From an uncultured Bacteroidia bacterium (lineage in GTDB: Bacteria > Bacteroidota > Bacteroidia > Bacteroidales > UBA932), in NCBI GenBank assembly GCA_902801205.1, contig CADCHE010000005.1, positions 89,543-153,542 on the forward strand: a stretch of DNA of 64,000 bases, read 5' to 3'. Shown one piece after another: positions 8,924 to 18,074 of this stretch. The notes under the pieces were generated by a model, which saw only the letters and a program-made list of their open reading frames with translations, did not search any database and was not told where the DNA came from. Each line of letters starts with the position of its first letter. The stretch's first letter is position 1. The translations under genes were made by a program, and so were the position numbers.

Positions 8924-9625
8924 ATGGATACGATGAAAAAGTTGTTTCGCTTCGGGTTGGGCATCGCCTTGCTGGCGGCAGGCTTCTCCGCCTGCAGTCC
9001 CGCCCGTACCGCCACGCAGGACGGCGTGGACAAGGTGACCGTCCTGATGACCGACTCGCAGGTGAGCCGGATCGAGACGGGCGACCAGCCCCTGTACAAT
9101 GAGCAGGGCAGTCTCGACGCCTCGGTCAACTTCGCACGCGCCATGCAGCACAACGGCATGGTCGGCATCCAAGCCCATGTGCGCGCGGAATCCGACAAGG
9201 CCCTGAATGACGCCGCCTTCCACTTGCTGGAAGAGGCTTTTGCCGTCCGAAGCTGGCAGTTGCACCGCGTCGCCGTACCCCGGGAAATCGTGGAATGGGG
9301 AGAGCGGACAGGCGCCCGCTTCATCCTGATCACGGCCCATGACGGCTATGTCCGGACGGAGCAGAATTTCATCTCCCGTTCCGCGGCCGCGAACGGGGCC
9401 GGTGCCTACGCCGAGATGAGCATGACCGCGATGACCCACACGCGGGCCACCTACGTACGCCCCAGCACCCCCGTCAAGGAATTCTCCGACTTCCATGTCG
9501 CCCTGGTGGACACGAAGAAAGAATGCGTCCTCTTCGCCAAGGAATCGATGGAGAACCGCGATCCTGCGCTGAATACAACGGCCGTGAAGCAGGTCCAGGA
9601 CGCTTTGATGGAGTATTTCCGATGA
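8924..9625 (+). CDS. Small lipoprotein of unknown function
   Basis: The 233-residue product begins with a lipoprotein signal (MKKLFRFGLGIALLAAG at residues 4-20, then FSAC). No function recognised. The mature domain has predicted strands around GVDKVTVLMTDSQ, GARFILITAHDGY and FHVALVDTKKECVLFAKES, the last two resembling the preceding gene. A Ser/Ala/Met-rich segment lies in the middle. An alternative start is the ATG at 8933. Its stop codon overlaps the miaA start (ATGA), so miaA translation is probably coupled to it. Confidence 0.7.
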   Translation: MDTMKKLFRFGLGIALLAAGFSACSPARTATQDGVDKVTVLMTDSQVSRIETGDQPLYNEQGSLDASVNFARAMQHNGMVGIQAHVRAESDKALNDAAFHLLEEAFAVRSWQLHRVAVPREIVEWGERTGARFILITAHDGYVRTEQNFISRSAAANGAGAYAEMSMTAMTHTRATYVRPSTPVKEFSDFHVALVDTKKECVLFAKESMENRDPALNTTAVKQVQDALMEYFR

Positions 9626-10638
9626 CGCGTCGGAACCGTTCGCGCGAACCGATCCCGATTCCCCCGCCCGCCCCGCTGCCGGAACCGGAGGAAATCGACA
9701 TCCCCGCCTTGTTGGAGCAGTACCGTGCCGGGTCGGTCGACCTGGTCGTCGTCCTCGGCCCCACCGCTTCCGGCAAGACGCGGTACGCCGTGTCCCTGGC
9801 CCGCCGGCTGAACGCGCTCTGCGGTGCCCCCATGGGGGAGATCCTGTCGGCCGACTCGCGGCAGGTGTACCAGGGCATGGACATCGGCACCGGCAAGGAC
9901 CTGGCCGAATACGGAGAGATTCCCTATCATCTGATCGACCTCGTGCCGGCCGGCACGCGTTATGACCTGTTCACCTGGCAGGCGGCTTTCGAAGCGGCCT
10001 GGCGGGAGGTCCGCAGCCGCGGCGGTATCCCGATCCTCTGCGGAGGCACCGGCCTGTACATCCAGGCGGCCACCTGCGGCTACCGGCTGCCCCAGATCCC
10101 CCCGGACGAGGAACTGCGCGCCGGGCTGGAAGAGTGCGGTATCAAGGAACTGCGCGGGATGCTCCTCGCCCTGCGGGCGGTCGCGGCACCCGGGGAAGAA
10201 CCGGCGGACCGGCACACCGTTCCGTCCTCGGTCCTGGAGTCGAAACGGCGGATCATCCGCGCCATCGAGGTGGCCCGGTACGAAGACACCCATCCGGTAC
10301 AGTACACGGATTACCTGCCCAAGCACCCCTACCTGATCGGCACGCTGGTTGACCGCGAAGAACGCAACCGGCGGATCGACGAACGGCTGGATGCACGCCT
10401 GCAGGAGGGCTTGGTGGAGGAAGTGAAAGGGCTGCTCTCTTCGGGCATTGCCCCGGAAGACCTGGTGTACTACGGACTGGAGTATAAATTCGTAACCCAG
10501 TATGTGCTCGGCATCCTCTCGCAGGAGGAGATGCGCCTGCTGCTCGCCAATGCCATCCATCAGTTCGCCAAGCGGCAGATGACATGGTTCCGCGGCATGG
10601 AGCGGAGTGGTTTTTCCATTCATTGGACGACCGTATGA
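9622..10638 (+). CDS. miaA: tRNA dimethylallyltransferase (MiaA)
   Basis: MiaA adds a dimethylallyl group to N6 of A37 in tRNAs that read UNN codons. The 338-residue protein has a Pro-rich N-terminal tail (about 30 residues), the P-loop GPTASGKT, SADSRQVYQGMDIGTGKD, PYHLIDLV and GGTGLYIQA, all diagnostic. The ATG at 9622 overlaps the previous stop by 4 nt; an upstream in-frame ATG at 9523 would run through the lipoprotein gene and is rejected. Cytoplasmic. Sharing an operon with two envelope lipoproteins is unusual but tight. A hairpin with a T-run follows at 10679-10702. Confidence 0.95.
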   Translation: MTRRNRSREPIPIPPPAPLPEPEEIDIPALLEQYRAGSVDLVVVLGPTASGKTRYAVSLARRLNALCGAPMGEILSADSRQVYQGMDIGTGKDLAEYGEIPYHLIDLVPAGTRYDLFTWQAAFEAAWREVRSRGGIPILCGGTGLYIQAATCGYRLPQIPPDEELRAGLEECGIKELRGMLLALRAVAAPGEEPADRHTVPSSVLESKRRIIRAIEVARYEDTHPVQYTDYLPKHPYLIGTLVDREERNRRIDERLDARLQEGLVEEVKGLLSSGIAPEDLVYYGLEYKFVTQYVLGILSQEEMRLLLANAIHQFAKRQMTWFRGMERSGFSIHWTTV

Positions 10639-10661
10639 GGAACAACTTCGCGGATTTTTTG

Positions 10662-10669
10662 TAACTTTG
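10662..10669 (+). promoter_or_regulatory. -7 element upstream of purE
   Basis: TAACTTTG matches TAnnTTTG exactly, but no clear -33 TTTG lies at the usual distance. If used, it gives purE a leader of about 70 AT-rich nt that contains the hairpin at 10679-10702. Confidence 0.45.
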
Positions 10670-10678
10670 TTACTGGAG

Positions 10679-10702
10679 AACAGTAAAATAACACTGTTTT
10701 TT
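10679..10702 (+). terminator. hairpin with T-run between miaA and purE
   Basis: AACAGT (10679-10684), an 8-nt loop and ACTGTT (10693-10698) form a 6-bp stem running into TTTT. It can end the miaA transcript. Because it lies downstream of the candidate purE -7 element, it could also act inside the purE leader. Confidence 0.5.
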
Positions 10703-10747
10703 CAAGCGCAAAATATTGCTTGACAATAATTTATAGCGATTTATAAA

Positions 10748-11215
10748 ATGAAAGTCAGTATCATCATGGGTTCCACGAGCGACTACGACACGATGTCGGG
10801 GGCGGAGCAGATGCTCGCCGCGTTCGGCGTGGAATATGAGACGAAAGTGATCAGCGCCCACCGGACGCCGGACCTGATGTTCGAGTACACGCGCGGACTC
10901 AGGGAGCGTGGCTTCGGGGTCGTCATTGCGGGTGCGGGCGGCGCCGCCCACCTGGCCGGCGTGGCTGCCGGGCTCACCACCCTTCCGGTCATCGCCGTTC
11001 CCATGCCGACCAAGCACTTGGGCGGACTCGACTCCCTCCTTTCGATGGTGCAGATGCCCACCGGAATCCCCGTCGCCACGGTGGCCATCGGCGGCGCGAA
11101 AAACGCCGGGATCCTGGCCGCCGAGATCCTCGCACTGGGCGACGAAGCCCTCGCCGCGAAACTCGACGCCTACCGGCAGGAACAGGCGGACAAGATCCGC
11201 AACACCGTTATATAG
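10748..11215 (+). CDS. purE: N5-carboxyaminoimidazole ribonucleotide mutase (PurE, class I)
   Basis: PurE moves the carboxyl group of N5-CAIR to C4 to give CAIR in purine synthesis. The 155-residue length is typical of class I. Motifs are [10 protein letters not shown], the catalytic-His region SAHRTPDLM, the glycine-rich [11 protein letters not shown] and [11 protein letters not shown], which bind the nucleotide. Cytoplasmic octamer by family knowledge. No purK lies beside it. gdhA starts 29 nt after its stop, so the two may be co-transcribed. Confidence 0.95.
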   Translation: MKVSIIMGSTSDYDTMSGAEQMLAAFGVEYETKVISAHRTPDLMFEYTRGLRERGFGVVIAGAGGAAHLAGVAAGLTTLPVIAVPMPTKHLGGLDSLLSMVQMPTGIPVATVAIGGAKNAGILAAEILALGDEALAAKLDAYRQEQADKIRNTVI

Positions 11216-11244
11216 AAAAACTTACTTAACAAATATTCAGCATT

Positions 11245-12600
11245 ATGGACAAATTTACCGAGAACTATGTCAAGTCCTTCATGGCAGGGCTTGTCGCCCG
11301 GAACCCGGGCGAGGTCGAGTTCCACCAGGCCGTCGGCGAGGTGGTTAACAACGTGGCGTCCTATGTCGTCGCCAACCCGCACCTCATGGACCAGAAGATC
11401 CTCGAGCGGATGGTCGAACCCGAGCGCGTGATCATGTTCCGCGTTCCGTGGGTGGACGATGCCGGCAACATCCAGATCAACAAAGGTTACCGGGTCCAGA
11501 TGAACAGCGCGATCGGCCCGTACAAGGGCGGCATCCGCTTCCACGCCAGCGTGAACCTCAGCATCCTGAAGTTCCTCGCCTTCGAGCAGACGTTCAAGAA
11601 CAGCCTCACGACGCTGCCCATGGGCGGCGGCAAGGGCGGTTCCGATTTCAGCCCGCGCGGCAAGTCCGACGCGGAGGTGATGCGTTTCTGCCAGAGCTTC
11701 ATGACGGAACTGTGCCGTCACATCGGCCAGGACACGGACGTGCCGGCCGGCGACATCGGTGTCGGCGGACGTGAGGTCGGCTACCTCTTCGGCCAGTACA
11801 AGCGCCTGCGCAATGAATTTACCGGCACCCTCACCGGCAAAGGCCTGAGCTGGGGCGGCAGCCTGCTGCGCCCGGAGGCCACCGGTTTCGGCGCCTGCTA
11901 TTTCGCCCAAGAGATGCTCGCCACCCGCGGCAAATCCTTCGAAGGCCAGACCGTGCTCATTTCGGGCGCCGGCAACGTGGCCCAGTACGCCTGCAAGAAG
12001 GCGACCGAGCTCGGTGCCAAGGTCGTGACGCTTTCCGACTCCGACGGCTTCATCTACGATCCGGACGGTATCGACGAGGAGAAGTGGCAGTATGTCATGC
12101 ACCTGAAGAACGTGCTCCGCGGCCGTATCCGTGAATATGCCGAGAAGTACCCCACCGCACAGTATTTCCCGGGCGAACGCCCCTGGAAGATCCCTTGCGA
12201 CATCGCCATGCCTTGCGCGACGCAGAACGAGATCGAAGAGGCCGACGCGAAGAACCTCGTGAAGGGCGGCTGCTACTGCGTGACGGAGGGGGCGAACATG
12301 CCCACGACGCCCGCGGCGATCGAAGTCTTCCAGCACGCCGGACTGCTCTATTCCCCGGGCAAGGCGTCCAACGCCGGCGGCGTGGCCACTTCCGGCCTGG
12401 AGATGAGCCAGAACTCGATGCGCCAGCACTGGACGAAGGAAGACGTGGATGTGCAGCTGCACCGGATCATGTCCGACATCCACGCGGCCTGCGCCAAGTA
12501 CGGCACGCGTCCGGACGGCACGATCGATTATGTCAAGGGCGCCAACCTGGCCGGCTTCATCAAGGTTGCCGACGCCATGCTGGCCCAGGGCCTGGTTTAA
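11245..12600 (+). CDS. gdhA: NADP-specific glutamate dehydrogenase
   Basis: Hexameric glutamate dehydrogenase converting 2-oxoglutarate plus ammonium to glutamate, the main ammonium-assimilation route in gut Bacteroidales. The 451-residue protein fits the small-hexamer class I family. Visible are YKGGIRFH (substrate loop), LPMGGGKGGSDF with the catalytic Lys, VPAGDIGVGGREVG, and the Rossmann glycine motif SGAGNVAQYA. The NADP preference is inferred from family rather than from a specific residue. Preceded by purE and followed 10 nt later by a hotdog thioesterase, probably one transcript ending at the hairpin at 13019. Confidence 0.95.
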   Translation: MDKFTENYVKSFMAGLVARNPGEVEFHQAVGEVVNNVASYVVANPHLMDQKILERMVEPERVIMFRVPWVDDAGNIQINKGYRVQMNSAIGPYKGGIRFHASVNLSILKFLAFEQTFKNSLTTLPMGGGKGGSDFSPRGKSDAEVMRFCQSFMTELCRHIGQDTDVPAGDIGVGGREVGYLFGQYKRLRNEFTGTLTGKGLSWGGSLLRPEATGFGACYFAQEMLATRGKSFEGQTVLISGAGNVAQYACKKATELGAKVVTLSDSDGFIYDPDGIDEEKWQYVMHLKNVLRGRIREYAEKYPTAQYFPGERPWKIPCDIAMPCATQNEIEEADAKNLVKGGCYCVTEGANMPTTPAAIEVFQHAGLLYSPGKASNAGGVATSGLEMSQNSMRQHWTKEDVDVQLHRIMSDIHAACAKYGTRPDGTIDYVKGANLAGFIKVADAMLAQGLV

Positions 12601-12610
12601 GCGTCAAAAG

Positions 12611-12997
12611 ATGATCGAACCGGGGATCCAGGGCCGCCGCGAATGGACGGTGACCGAAGAGATGACGGCAACGCACATCGGCAGCGGGCCGGTGCGGGTA
12701 TTCGCCACGGCGATGATGATCGCGCTCATGGAGAAGGCCTGCATGAGTTCCGTAGAGCCCTTCCTGGAAGAAGGGCAGCAGACCGTGGGCACGCATGTGG
12801 ACGTGTCCCATGTCTCTGCGACGCCGGTCGGGATGAAGGTCTGGAGCGAAAGCACGCTCGTGGAGGTAGACCGCCGGAAGCTCGTCTTCCGGGTGGCCGC
12901 CTATGACGAGAAGGGCCTCATCGGAGAAGGCGTGCACGAGCGTTTCCTCATCGACACCGCGAAGTTCCTCGCCAAGACCGGTGCGAAGAACGGCTGA
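12611..12997 (+). CDS. Hotdog-fold thioesterase, FlK-like
   Basis: 128-residue single hotdog domain resembling the fluoroacetyl-CoA thioesterase (FlK) family, which hydrolyses small acyl-CoA thioesters. MEKAC carries the conserved helix Glu and VSHVSATPVG the conserved catalytic His; the sheet follows as LVFRVAAYDEKGLIGEG. Length is normal. The ATG at 12611 lies 10 nt after gdhA; longer in-frame starts run inside gdhA. The real substrate is unknown: in anaerobic gut bacteria a role in clearing acyl-CoA is plausible, but nothing here suggests fluoroacetate. It is cytoplasmic and is followed by a strong terminator. Confidence 0.8.
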   Translation: MIEPGIQGRREWTVTEEMTATHIGSGPVRVFATAMMIALMEKACMSSVEPFLEEGQQTVGTHVDVSHVSATPVGMKVWSESTLVEVDRRKLVFRVAAYDEKGLIGEGVHERFLIDTAKFLAKTGAKNG

Positions 12998-13018
12998 GAT
13001 TCCCCGTAACCTATAAAA

Positions 13019-13059
13019 GATGGCCCCACGTCGCGTTGACGCTGGGGCCATCCTTTTTT
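13019..13059. terminator. strong intrinsic terminator after the gdhA-thioesterase unit
   Basis: GATGGCCCCA (13019-13028) pairs with TGGGGCCATC (13043-13052), with an inner CGTC/GACG helix, followed by CCTTTTTT. On the opposite strand the hairpin is followed by TTTTAT, so it may also end the convergent M16 peptidase transcript. Confidence 0.85.
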
Positions 13060-13107
13060 CGGCCTGTTGCCATGCCCGGCCGGAGACGGGAATCTCGGGC
13101 CGACGGA

Positions 13108-13222
13108 CCGGGATGGGCTTCGGACGGCGTAGCCGCCCGCGGCTCGTGAGCGGGTGGGGCCCACAAGCGAAGCGCAGTGGGAGGGATAGCCCCGAAGGGG
13201 CGTACCGTCCGAGCCCACCCGG
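13108..13222. repeat. structured intergenic repeat, copy A
   Basis: The 235-nt gap between the thioesterase and the convergent M16 gene holds the terminator and this element. An outer stem pairs 13108-13127 with 13205-13222 (18 bp with two bulges). Inside are CCCGC/GCGGG (13136-13140 with 13150-13154), CCCAC/GTGGG around GCGAAGCGC, and GCCCC-GAA-GGGGC. The core 13132-13189 aligns with 40265-40320 (copy B) at most positions, including GCCGCCCG, CTCGTGA, GGGGCCC, GCGAAGCG and TGGGAGGGAT. Outer stems differ in sequence between copies but both pair. The strand of function is unknown. Confidence 0.7.
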
Positions 13223-13232
13223 CCGGGGCGGA

Positions 13233-16139
13233 TCAATACCCGAAGATATCCTCGAGGGTCAGGAAGGTGACGGGGCCGAGGGTGGAGACGAAGTCCATGT
13301 CGAAGTCCTCCGCATCGCCCAGGAAGCCGTAGGCATACGTGCGGCCGGCGATCCACTGCCGCTGCACCGCCTTGACATCCTCCAGCGTCATGTCCTGCAC
13401 CTGCTCGAAGACCGCTTTGTTACGGTCCTCCGTCAGCCCGAGGTCCTCCAGGTCGAGCCAGGCGTACAAGACATCCAGGCCGGTCGTCCGGTTCGTACGC
13501 AGGGTGGAGACCAGGCCGGACTTCGCCACCTGGAACGCCTCCTCCGAAGCGGGCATCTGCTCGATGATCTCGTCGAAGCCCTCCACGGCCGCCTTCAGCT
13601 TGTCGTTCTGCGACGCGATGAACGCCGTGAAGATATAGTCGTCATCCTTGTAATCGGGCGTCCGCAGCAGGGCGGAAGCGGAATAGGCCAGGGCGCGGGC
13701 CTCGCGCATCTCCTGGAAGACGATACCGTTCATGCCGGCGCCGAAATACTGGTTGAACAGCATCGTGGCAGCATCGTGGCGGACATCGAACTTCTCGCCG
13801 CGGTCGGAATACTGCATGTAGTAGAACTGGTTGGCCTTGTAAGGTGCCAGATAGACCGCCGGCGCGTCGACCCTGCGGTGGACGGGAATCGTCTTCTGCA
13901 GGGGCTGCGGGTGCTGCGCGCGGTCATGCACCTTGTCCAGGAGGCCCTCCACCGACGCCTGGGCCGACGGACCGTAATAGAGGACGTTGTGCTGCTTGTA
14001 GTAGAGGTCGCGCACCAGCGAGAGAAGTTCCTCGGAGGTGAGTGCGCGCACCTGGTCGTCGGTAAGGGTGGTGCGGGCGATGTACTCCGGGCCGTAGGTC
14101 AGGTATCGGCTCAGGGCCGCGTAGCAGGAGCGCTGCGAGAGCTTCTCGTCGGCGCGTTCCTTGAGGATGTCGCGCTTGAGGGAGGCGAGAACCTGCTCGT
14201 CGCCGACGGCATGGAGAACCAGGTCCTCCAGGATGCCGAACGCCTCGCCGACATGCTCGTCCAGGCCGGTGACGGAGAAGTGCGACTGGGTCGCGCCGGC
14301 GGTCAGGCGCCAGTTGCAGGCCAGCGCGTACATCTGCGCGGCGATCTGTTCAGCCGTACGGGACGGCGTACCGAGGTAACCCAGGTAGCGGAACGCCAGG
14401 TTCAGCCGGGGATCCTCCTGCGTGCCGAGGTCATAGGAGCAGCCGAGGGTGGCGATGTCGTTGATACCGTTGCGTTTGTACAGCAGGCGCACGCCTTCGC
14501 CGAGGGCGGCGGTGGAGAGATCCTGCGAAAAATCGAGGAAGACCGGGTCGATCGGCACCACTTCTGACTGCTGGATTTCCGTGAGGAAAGCGCTCTGTTT
14601 CTGGCGGTTGGTTTCGATGGGCGTGATGGCCGGAGCGGCGATCTTCTCAATGTTCGGATCCGGGCCGATGTGCTTGAACGCAGCCACGTAGCTGTCGGCC
14701 CCCAGGAACTCGGAGGCCCAATCCGCCACCTGCCGGGCATCCACTTTCTCGAGGCGCTCCATCTGCAGGGCATCGTCCTTCCAGTCGTGTCCGGCGATGA
14801 AGGAGTTGACATACGACATCGCACGGCTGCGGTTCTGCTCCAGCTGCCGCATCCGGCCCAGCTTGAGGTTGTTGACGGACGCGCGCACAAGGCTGTCACC
14901 GAAGTCGCCCTTCCGCAGGCGTTCCACCTCGCCGAGCAGCAAGTCGCGGACCTCCTCCAGGGTCTGTCCCTCACGCGGGTAGCCGACCATCAGGAATTCC
15001 CCGTAGTCGGGACGGGTGTAGTTGAAGGCGTAGAAGTCACCGATTTTCTGCGACTTGACCAGGTCGAGGTCGACCAGGCCGGCCTTGCCGTTGTAGAGGA
15101 CGGCGCTGACGATGTCGCCCACTTCGCTGCGGCGGAAATCCTTCCCGCCCGGCGTCCGCCAGCCGATCATCACGAATTCCGCGTCGAGTCCGTACACGTC
15201 CTTGCGGACAGGCGCCGTCACCGGATCCTCCGGTTCGTATTCCAGCATCTTGATGTCCGGGTTCGGCTCCCAGTCCCCGAAGTATTTTTCGATGGCAGCC
15301 ACGAAGGCATCCGGATCGAGGTCGCCGGAAGCACAGATCGCGATGTTGTTGGGCACATAGAAGTTGCTCCGGTAGTTCTCGATGTTCACGATCGAAGGGT
15401 TCTTCAAGTGCTCCTGCGTGCCCAGGGTGGTCTGCAGCCCGTAGGGATGGCGGGCGAACAGCACCGAGTCGATCGCCTCCATCGCCTTGGAGTCATCCTC
15501 CGTCAACGACATGTTCTTCTCTTCGTACACCGCTTCCAGTTCCGTGTGGAACCCGCGGATCACCGGGTGACGGAAACGGTCGGCCTGGATGCGCGCCCAG
15601 TCGTCGACCCGGTTGGCCGGGATGTCCTCCGTATAGACCGTCATGTCGTTGGAAGTGAACGCGTTGGTCCCTTCTGCGCCGATGATGGACATCAGTTTGT
15701 CATACTCGTTGGGGATGGCGATCTTGGACGCTTCGTAGCTGACCGAGTCGATCCGGTGATAGAGCGCCGCGCGCTCCCCTTCGTCCGTCAGGGTGCGGTA
15801 GGTCTCGAACAGGGCCCGGATGGTGTCCAGCAGCGGTTTCTCGGCAGCGTAGTCCGAGGTGCCGAAATGCTCGGTGCCCTTGAACATCAGATGCTCCAGA
15901 TAATGGGCCAGGCCCGTGGTCTCGTGGGGATCGTTCTTGCTGCCCACGCGGACAGCGATGAAGGTCTGCAGGCGGGGCGTTTCCTTGTTGACGCTCATGT
16001 ACACCTTCAGCCCGTTGTCCAGGGTATAGATCTTCGTGCCGAGCGGGTCGCCCTTCACCGTTTCGTACCGGTACTTCCCGCAGGAGACGGCCGCCGTCGC
16101 CACCAAGGCGAAGAGGGCCCATGTCAAGATTCGTTTCAT
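13233..16139 (-). CDS. M16 family zinc metallopeptidase, lipoprotein
   Basis: Periplasmic pitrilysin/insulinase-family (M16) peptidase. The 968-residue chain holds two M16 halves, like PqqL-type single-chain enzymes. A lipoprotein signal ends in AVSC. The inverted zinc motif HYLEH stands near residue 80 ([12 protein letters not shown]) with the third ligand in [10 protein letters not shown] about 75 residues later. The second half lacks the motif, as usual for the structural half. ATG at 16139 (MKRIL) is preferred over 16145 (MFMKRIL) because it starts a standard signal peptide; both lie behind the -7 element at 16167-16174. Monocistronic by layout. Confidence 0.9.
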   Translation of the reverse strand: MKRILTWALFALVATAAVSCGKYRYETVKGDPLGTKIYTLDNGLKVYMSVNKETPRLQTFIAVRVGSKNDPHETTGLAHYLEHLMFKGTEHFGTSDYAAEKPLLDTIRALFETYRTLTDEGERAALYHRIDSVSYEASKIAIPNEYDKLMSIIGAEGTNAFTSNDMTVYTEDIPANRVDDWARIQADRFRHPVIRGFHTELEAVYEEKNMSLTEDDSKAMEAIDSVLFARHPYGLQTTLGTQEHLKNPSIVNIENYRSNFYVPNNIAICASGDLDPDAFVAAIEKYFGDWEPNPDIKMLEYEPEDPVTAPVRKDVYGLDAEFVMIGWRTPGGKDFRRSEVGDIVSAVLYNGKAGLVDLDLVKSQKIGDFYAFNYTRPDYGEFLMVGYPREGQTLEEVRDLLLGEVERLRKGDFGDSLVRASVNNLKLGRMRQLEQNRSRAMSYVNSFIAGHDWKDDALQMERLEKVDARQVADWASEFLGADSYVAAFKHIGPDPNIEKIAAPAITPIETNRQKQSAFLTEIQQSEVVPIDPVFLDFSQDLSTAALGEGVRLLYKRNGINDIATLGCSYDLGTQEDPRLNLAFRYLGYLGTPSRTAEQIAAQMYALACNWRLTAGATQSHFSVTGLDEHVGEAFGILEDLVLHAVGDEQVLASLKRDILKERADEKLSQRSCYAALSRYLTYGPEYIARTTLTDDQVRALTSEELLSLVRDLYYKQHNVLYYGPSAQASVEGLLDKVHDRAQHPQPLQKTIPVHRRVDAPAVYLAPYKANQFYYMQYSDRGEKFDVRHDAATMLFNQYFGAGMNGIVFQEMREARALAYSASALLRTPDYKDDDYIFTAFIASQNDKLKAAVEGFDEIIEQMPASEEAFQVAKSGLVSTLRTNRTTGLDVLYAWLDLEDLGLTEDRNKAVFEQVQDMTLEDVKAVQRQWIAGRTYAYGFLGDAEDFDMDFVSTLGPVTFLTLEDIFGY

Positions 16140-16166
16140 AAACATTTATGTACTTGTTTCTTTGGA

Positions 16167-16198
16167 CAAACCTACGCATTTTCGGTCGCTTGCGCAAG
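16167..16198 (-). promoter_or_regulatory. promoter of the M16 peptidase gene
   Basis: Leftward CTTG (16198-16195), 20-nt spacer, TAGGTTTG (16174-16167), an exact TAnnTTTG match. The leader is about 20 nt. Confidence 0.6.
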
Positions 16199-16206
16199 AA
16201 AATCGC

Positions 16207-16214
16207 TATATTTG
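16207..16214 (+). promoter_or_regulatory. -7 element of smpB
   Basis: TATATTTG fits TAnnTTTG and lies 10 nt before the smpB ATG. No convincing -33 TTTG is visible at 19-20 nt. Confidence 0.55.
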
Positions 16215-16224
16215 CAGTCCCATC

Positions 16225-16680
16225 ATGGCGAAACAGAAGGAACATAAGGTGGAAATCCGCAACAAGAGGGCCTCGTTCGACTACGAGTTCCTGGAGACCT
16301 ACGTGGCCGGCATCGTGCTCGTCGGGACGGAGATCAAGTCGATCCGCGCGGGCAAGGCCTCGCTCGTCGACGCCTATTGCTACTTCGTCGGGAACGAACT
16401 GTTCGTCAAGGGGATGAACGTCGCCACCTACTTCTGGGGATCCTGGGGGCAGCACGAACCGCTGCGTGACCGCAAGCTGCTGCTGACCCGCCGGGAACTG
16501 CGCCACCTCCATCAGTCCGTCAAAGAGAAAGGCCTCACCATCGTCGCGACGAAACTGTTCATCAGCGACGAAGGCTATGCCAAGCTGGTGGTCGCCCTGG
16601 CACGGGGCAAGAAAGAATTCGACAAGCGCCACACGATCAAGGAAAAAGACATGCGCCGGGAAATGGACCGCGGCGAATGA
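16225..16680 (+). CDS. smpB: SsrA-binding protein (SmpB)
   Basis: SmpB binds tmRNA and brings it to stalled ribosomes for trans-translation. The 151-residue protein has the family features: [16 protein letters not shown] near the N-terminus, [20 protein letters not shown], the [10 protein letters not shown] segment, and a basic C-terminal tail with [15 protein letters not shown]. Cytoplasmic. The tmRNA gene itself is not in the window. A fucosidase gene follows 15 nt later, probably on the same transcript. Confidence 0.95.
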   Translation: MAKQKEHKVEIRNKRASFDYEFLETYVAGIVLVGTEIKSIRAGKASLVDAYCYFVGNELFVKGMNVATYFWGSWGQHEPLRDRKLLLTRRELRHLHQSVKEKGLTIVATKLFISDEGYAKLVVALARGKKEFDKRHTIKEKDMRREMDRGE

Positions 16681-16695
16681 TAATACCACATAGAA

Positions 16696-18069
16696 ATGAT
16701 AACGATTCTCCATCGAGTGGCGGCCGTCGCCGTCCTCTTCGCCCTCGTTGGCTGCGACGGCGGGCATTCTGATATCGTCAGGCCCAACAAGGTCCAGCGC
16801 GACTGGGCCGAAGCCGAGATCGGCGTACTGATCCATTATGACATGCAGGTTTTCCGGCCGGATTATGTCTGGCGGAGGTACGGCTCGCATCCCGACCCGT
16901 CCGCCTTCAACCCCACCGACCTGGACACCGACCAGTGGATGGAAGCCGCCGCCGCCCTGGGCGCCCGATACGCCGTCCTGGTGGCCAAGCACGGAAGCGG
17001 ATTCAGCCTGTGGCCCACGGAGGCCCACGCATACAGCGTCAAGAACAGCCCGTGGAAGGACGGCAAGGGAGACATCGTGGCCGACTTCGTGGCCTCCTGC
17101 CGCAAATACGGCATCCGGCCGGGCATCTATGCGAACACCAATGCCAACGGCTACCTCCACACCGACCGCGGCATCGTCCGGGAAGGCGGGCCCGTCACCC
17201 AGAAGGAGTACAACGCCGTCGTGGCGAAGCAGCTGACGGAACTTTGGAGCAACTACGGCGACCTCTTCGAGATCTGGTTCGACGGCGGCGTCCTCACGCC
17301 CAGGGAAGGCGGGGCGGACGTGCTTCCCCTCGTGCGGAAGCTGCAGCCCGACGCAATCGCCTTCCAGGGTCCGTACGGACACGAGAACCTGATCCGCTGG
17401 GTCGGCAACGAGCAGGGAACGGCGCCGGACCCCTGCTGGGCCACGGCCGATTCCACCACGACCTCCGACGGCATCCTCGCCGTCAGCGGCCTCCACGGAC
17501 GCCCGGACGCCCCCTTCTGGTGCCCCGGAGAATCCGATTTCACCCTGCGCTACAATTCCTCCTTCGAGGGCGGATGGTTCTGGCACGAAGGGGAGGACAG
17601 CCTGATGTTCTCCGTTGAACAGCTGATGGAAAAATACGAGACCAGCGTCGGACGCAACACCAACATGCTGCTCGGCATCGTCATCGACACGGCAGGGAGG
17701 GTCCCCCAAGCCGACTTCCGGCGGATTTCGGAATTCGGAGCGGCCATCCGGGAGCGCTACGGCCACCCGGACCTCTGCACGTCAGGAAGGGGGAAAAGGC
17801 TTTCCCTGAAGGCCCGCCGGCCCCTGAATGTCGACCGCATCGTCCTGCAGGAAGACATCGCCCGGGGGGAACGCGTCCTCTCCTGGCACGTGGAAGGCTT
17901 GCTGTCCGACGGATCCGTCCGCACCCTCTGCGAGGGCACCAACATCGGCCACAAGCGGATCGCCCGCTTCGGGCCCGTCGAAGTCACGGCCCTGCGCTTC
18001 GTCGCCGACGGATACAAGGCGAGGCCCCGCATCCGCACCTTCGCGGCATACGGGGCCCCGGAAAACTGA
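16696..18069 (+). CDS. GH29 alpha-L-fucosidase, lipoprotein
   Basis: Exported alpha-L-fucosidase of family GH29, removing fucose from host or dietary glycans. The 457-residue product starts with a lipoprotein signal (LFALVGC). GH29 features: EIGVLIHYDMQ near the N-terminus of the barrel, LVAKHGSGFSLWPT, GIYANTN and the nucleophile Asp in EIWFDGGV. A beta-sandwich tail of about 110 residues follows. The barrel ends with a region containing WHEGEDSLM, where the acid/base would lie, but this residue is variable in the family. Lies between smpB and the convergent metK, 5 nt from its stop. Confidence 0.88.
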   Translation: MITILHRVAAVAVLFALVGCDGGHSDIVRPNKVQRDWAEAEIGVLIHYDMQVFRPDYVWRRYGSHPDPSAFNPTDLDTDQWMEAAAALGARYAVLVAKHGSGFSLWPTEAHAYSVKNSPWKDGKGDIVADFVASCRKYGIRPGIYANTNANGYLHTDRGIVREGGPVTQKEYNAVVAKQLTELWSNYGDLFEIWFDGGVLTPREGGADVLPLVRKLQPDAIAFQGPYGHENLIRWVGNEQGTAPDPCWATADSTTTSDGILAVSGLHGRPDAPFWCPGESDFTLRYNSSFEGGWFWHEGEDSLMFSVEQLMEKYETSVGRNTNMLLGIVIDTAGRVPQADFRRISEFGAAIRERYGHPDLCTSGRGKRLSLKARRPLNVDRIVLQEDIARGERVLSWHVEGLLSDGSVRTLCEGTNIGHKRIARFGPVEVTALRFVADGYKARPRIRTFAAYGAPEN

Positions 18070-18074
18070 CAGGG

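Noticed and set aside
8138-9496. N-terminal extension of the aminopeptidase frame to 9496
   Set aside because: Antisense to the lipoprotein genes; the promoter and family start both support 8137.
13108-13222. Integron attC site
   Set aside because: attC sites conserve their ends and vary in the middle; here the centre is conserved and the outer stem varies. No integrase gene is present.
13060-13232. tRNA or tmRNA gene in the gap next to the M16 gene
   Set aside because: The fold is multi-branched but lacks a CCA-ready acceptor, T-loop (TTCGA) or tmRNA tag frame.
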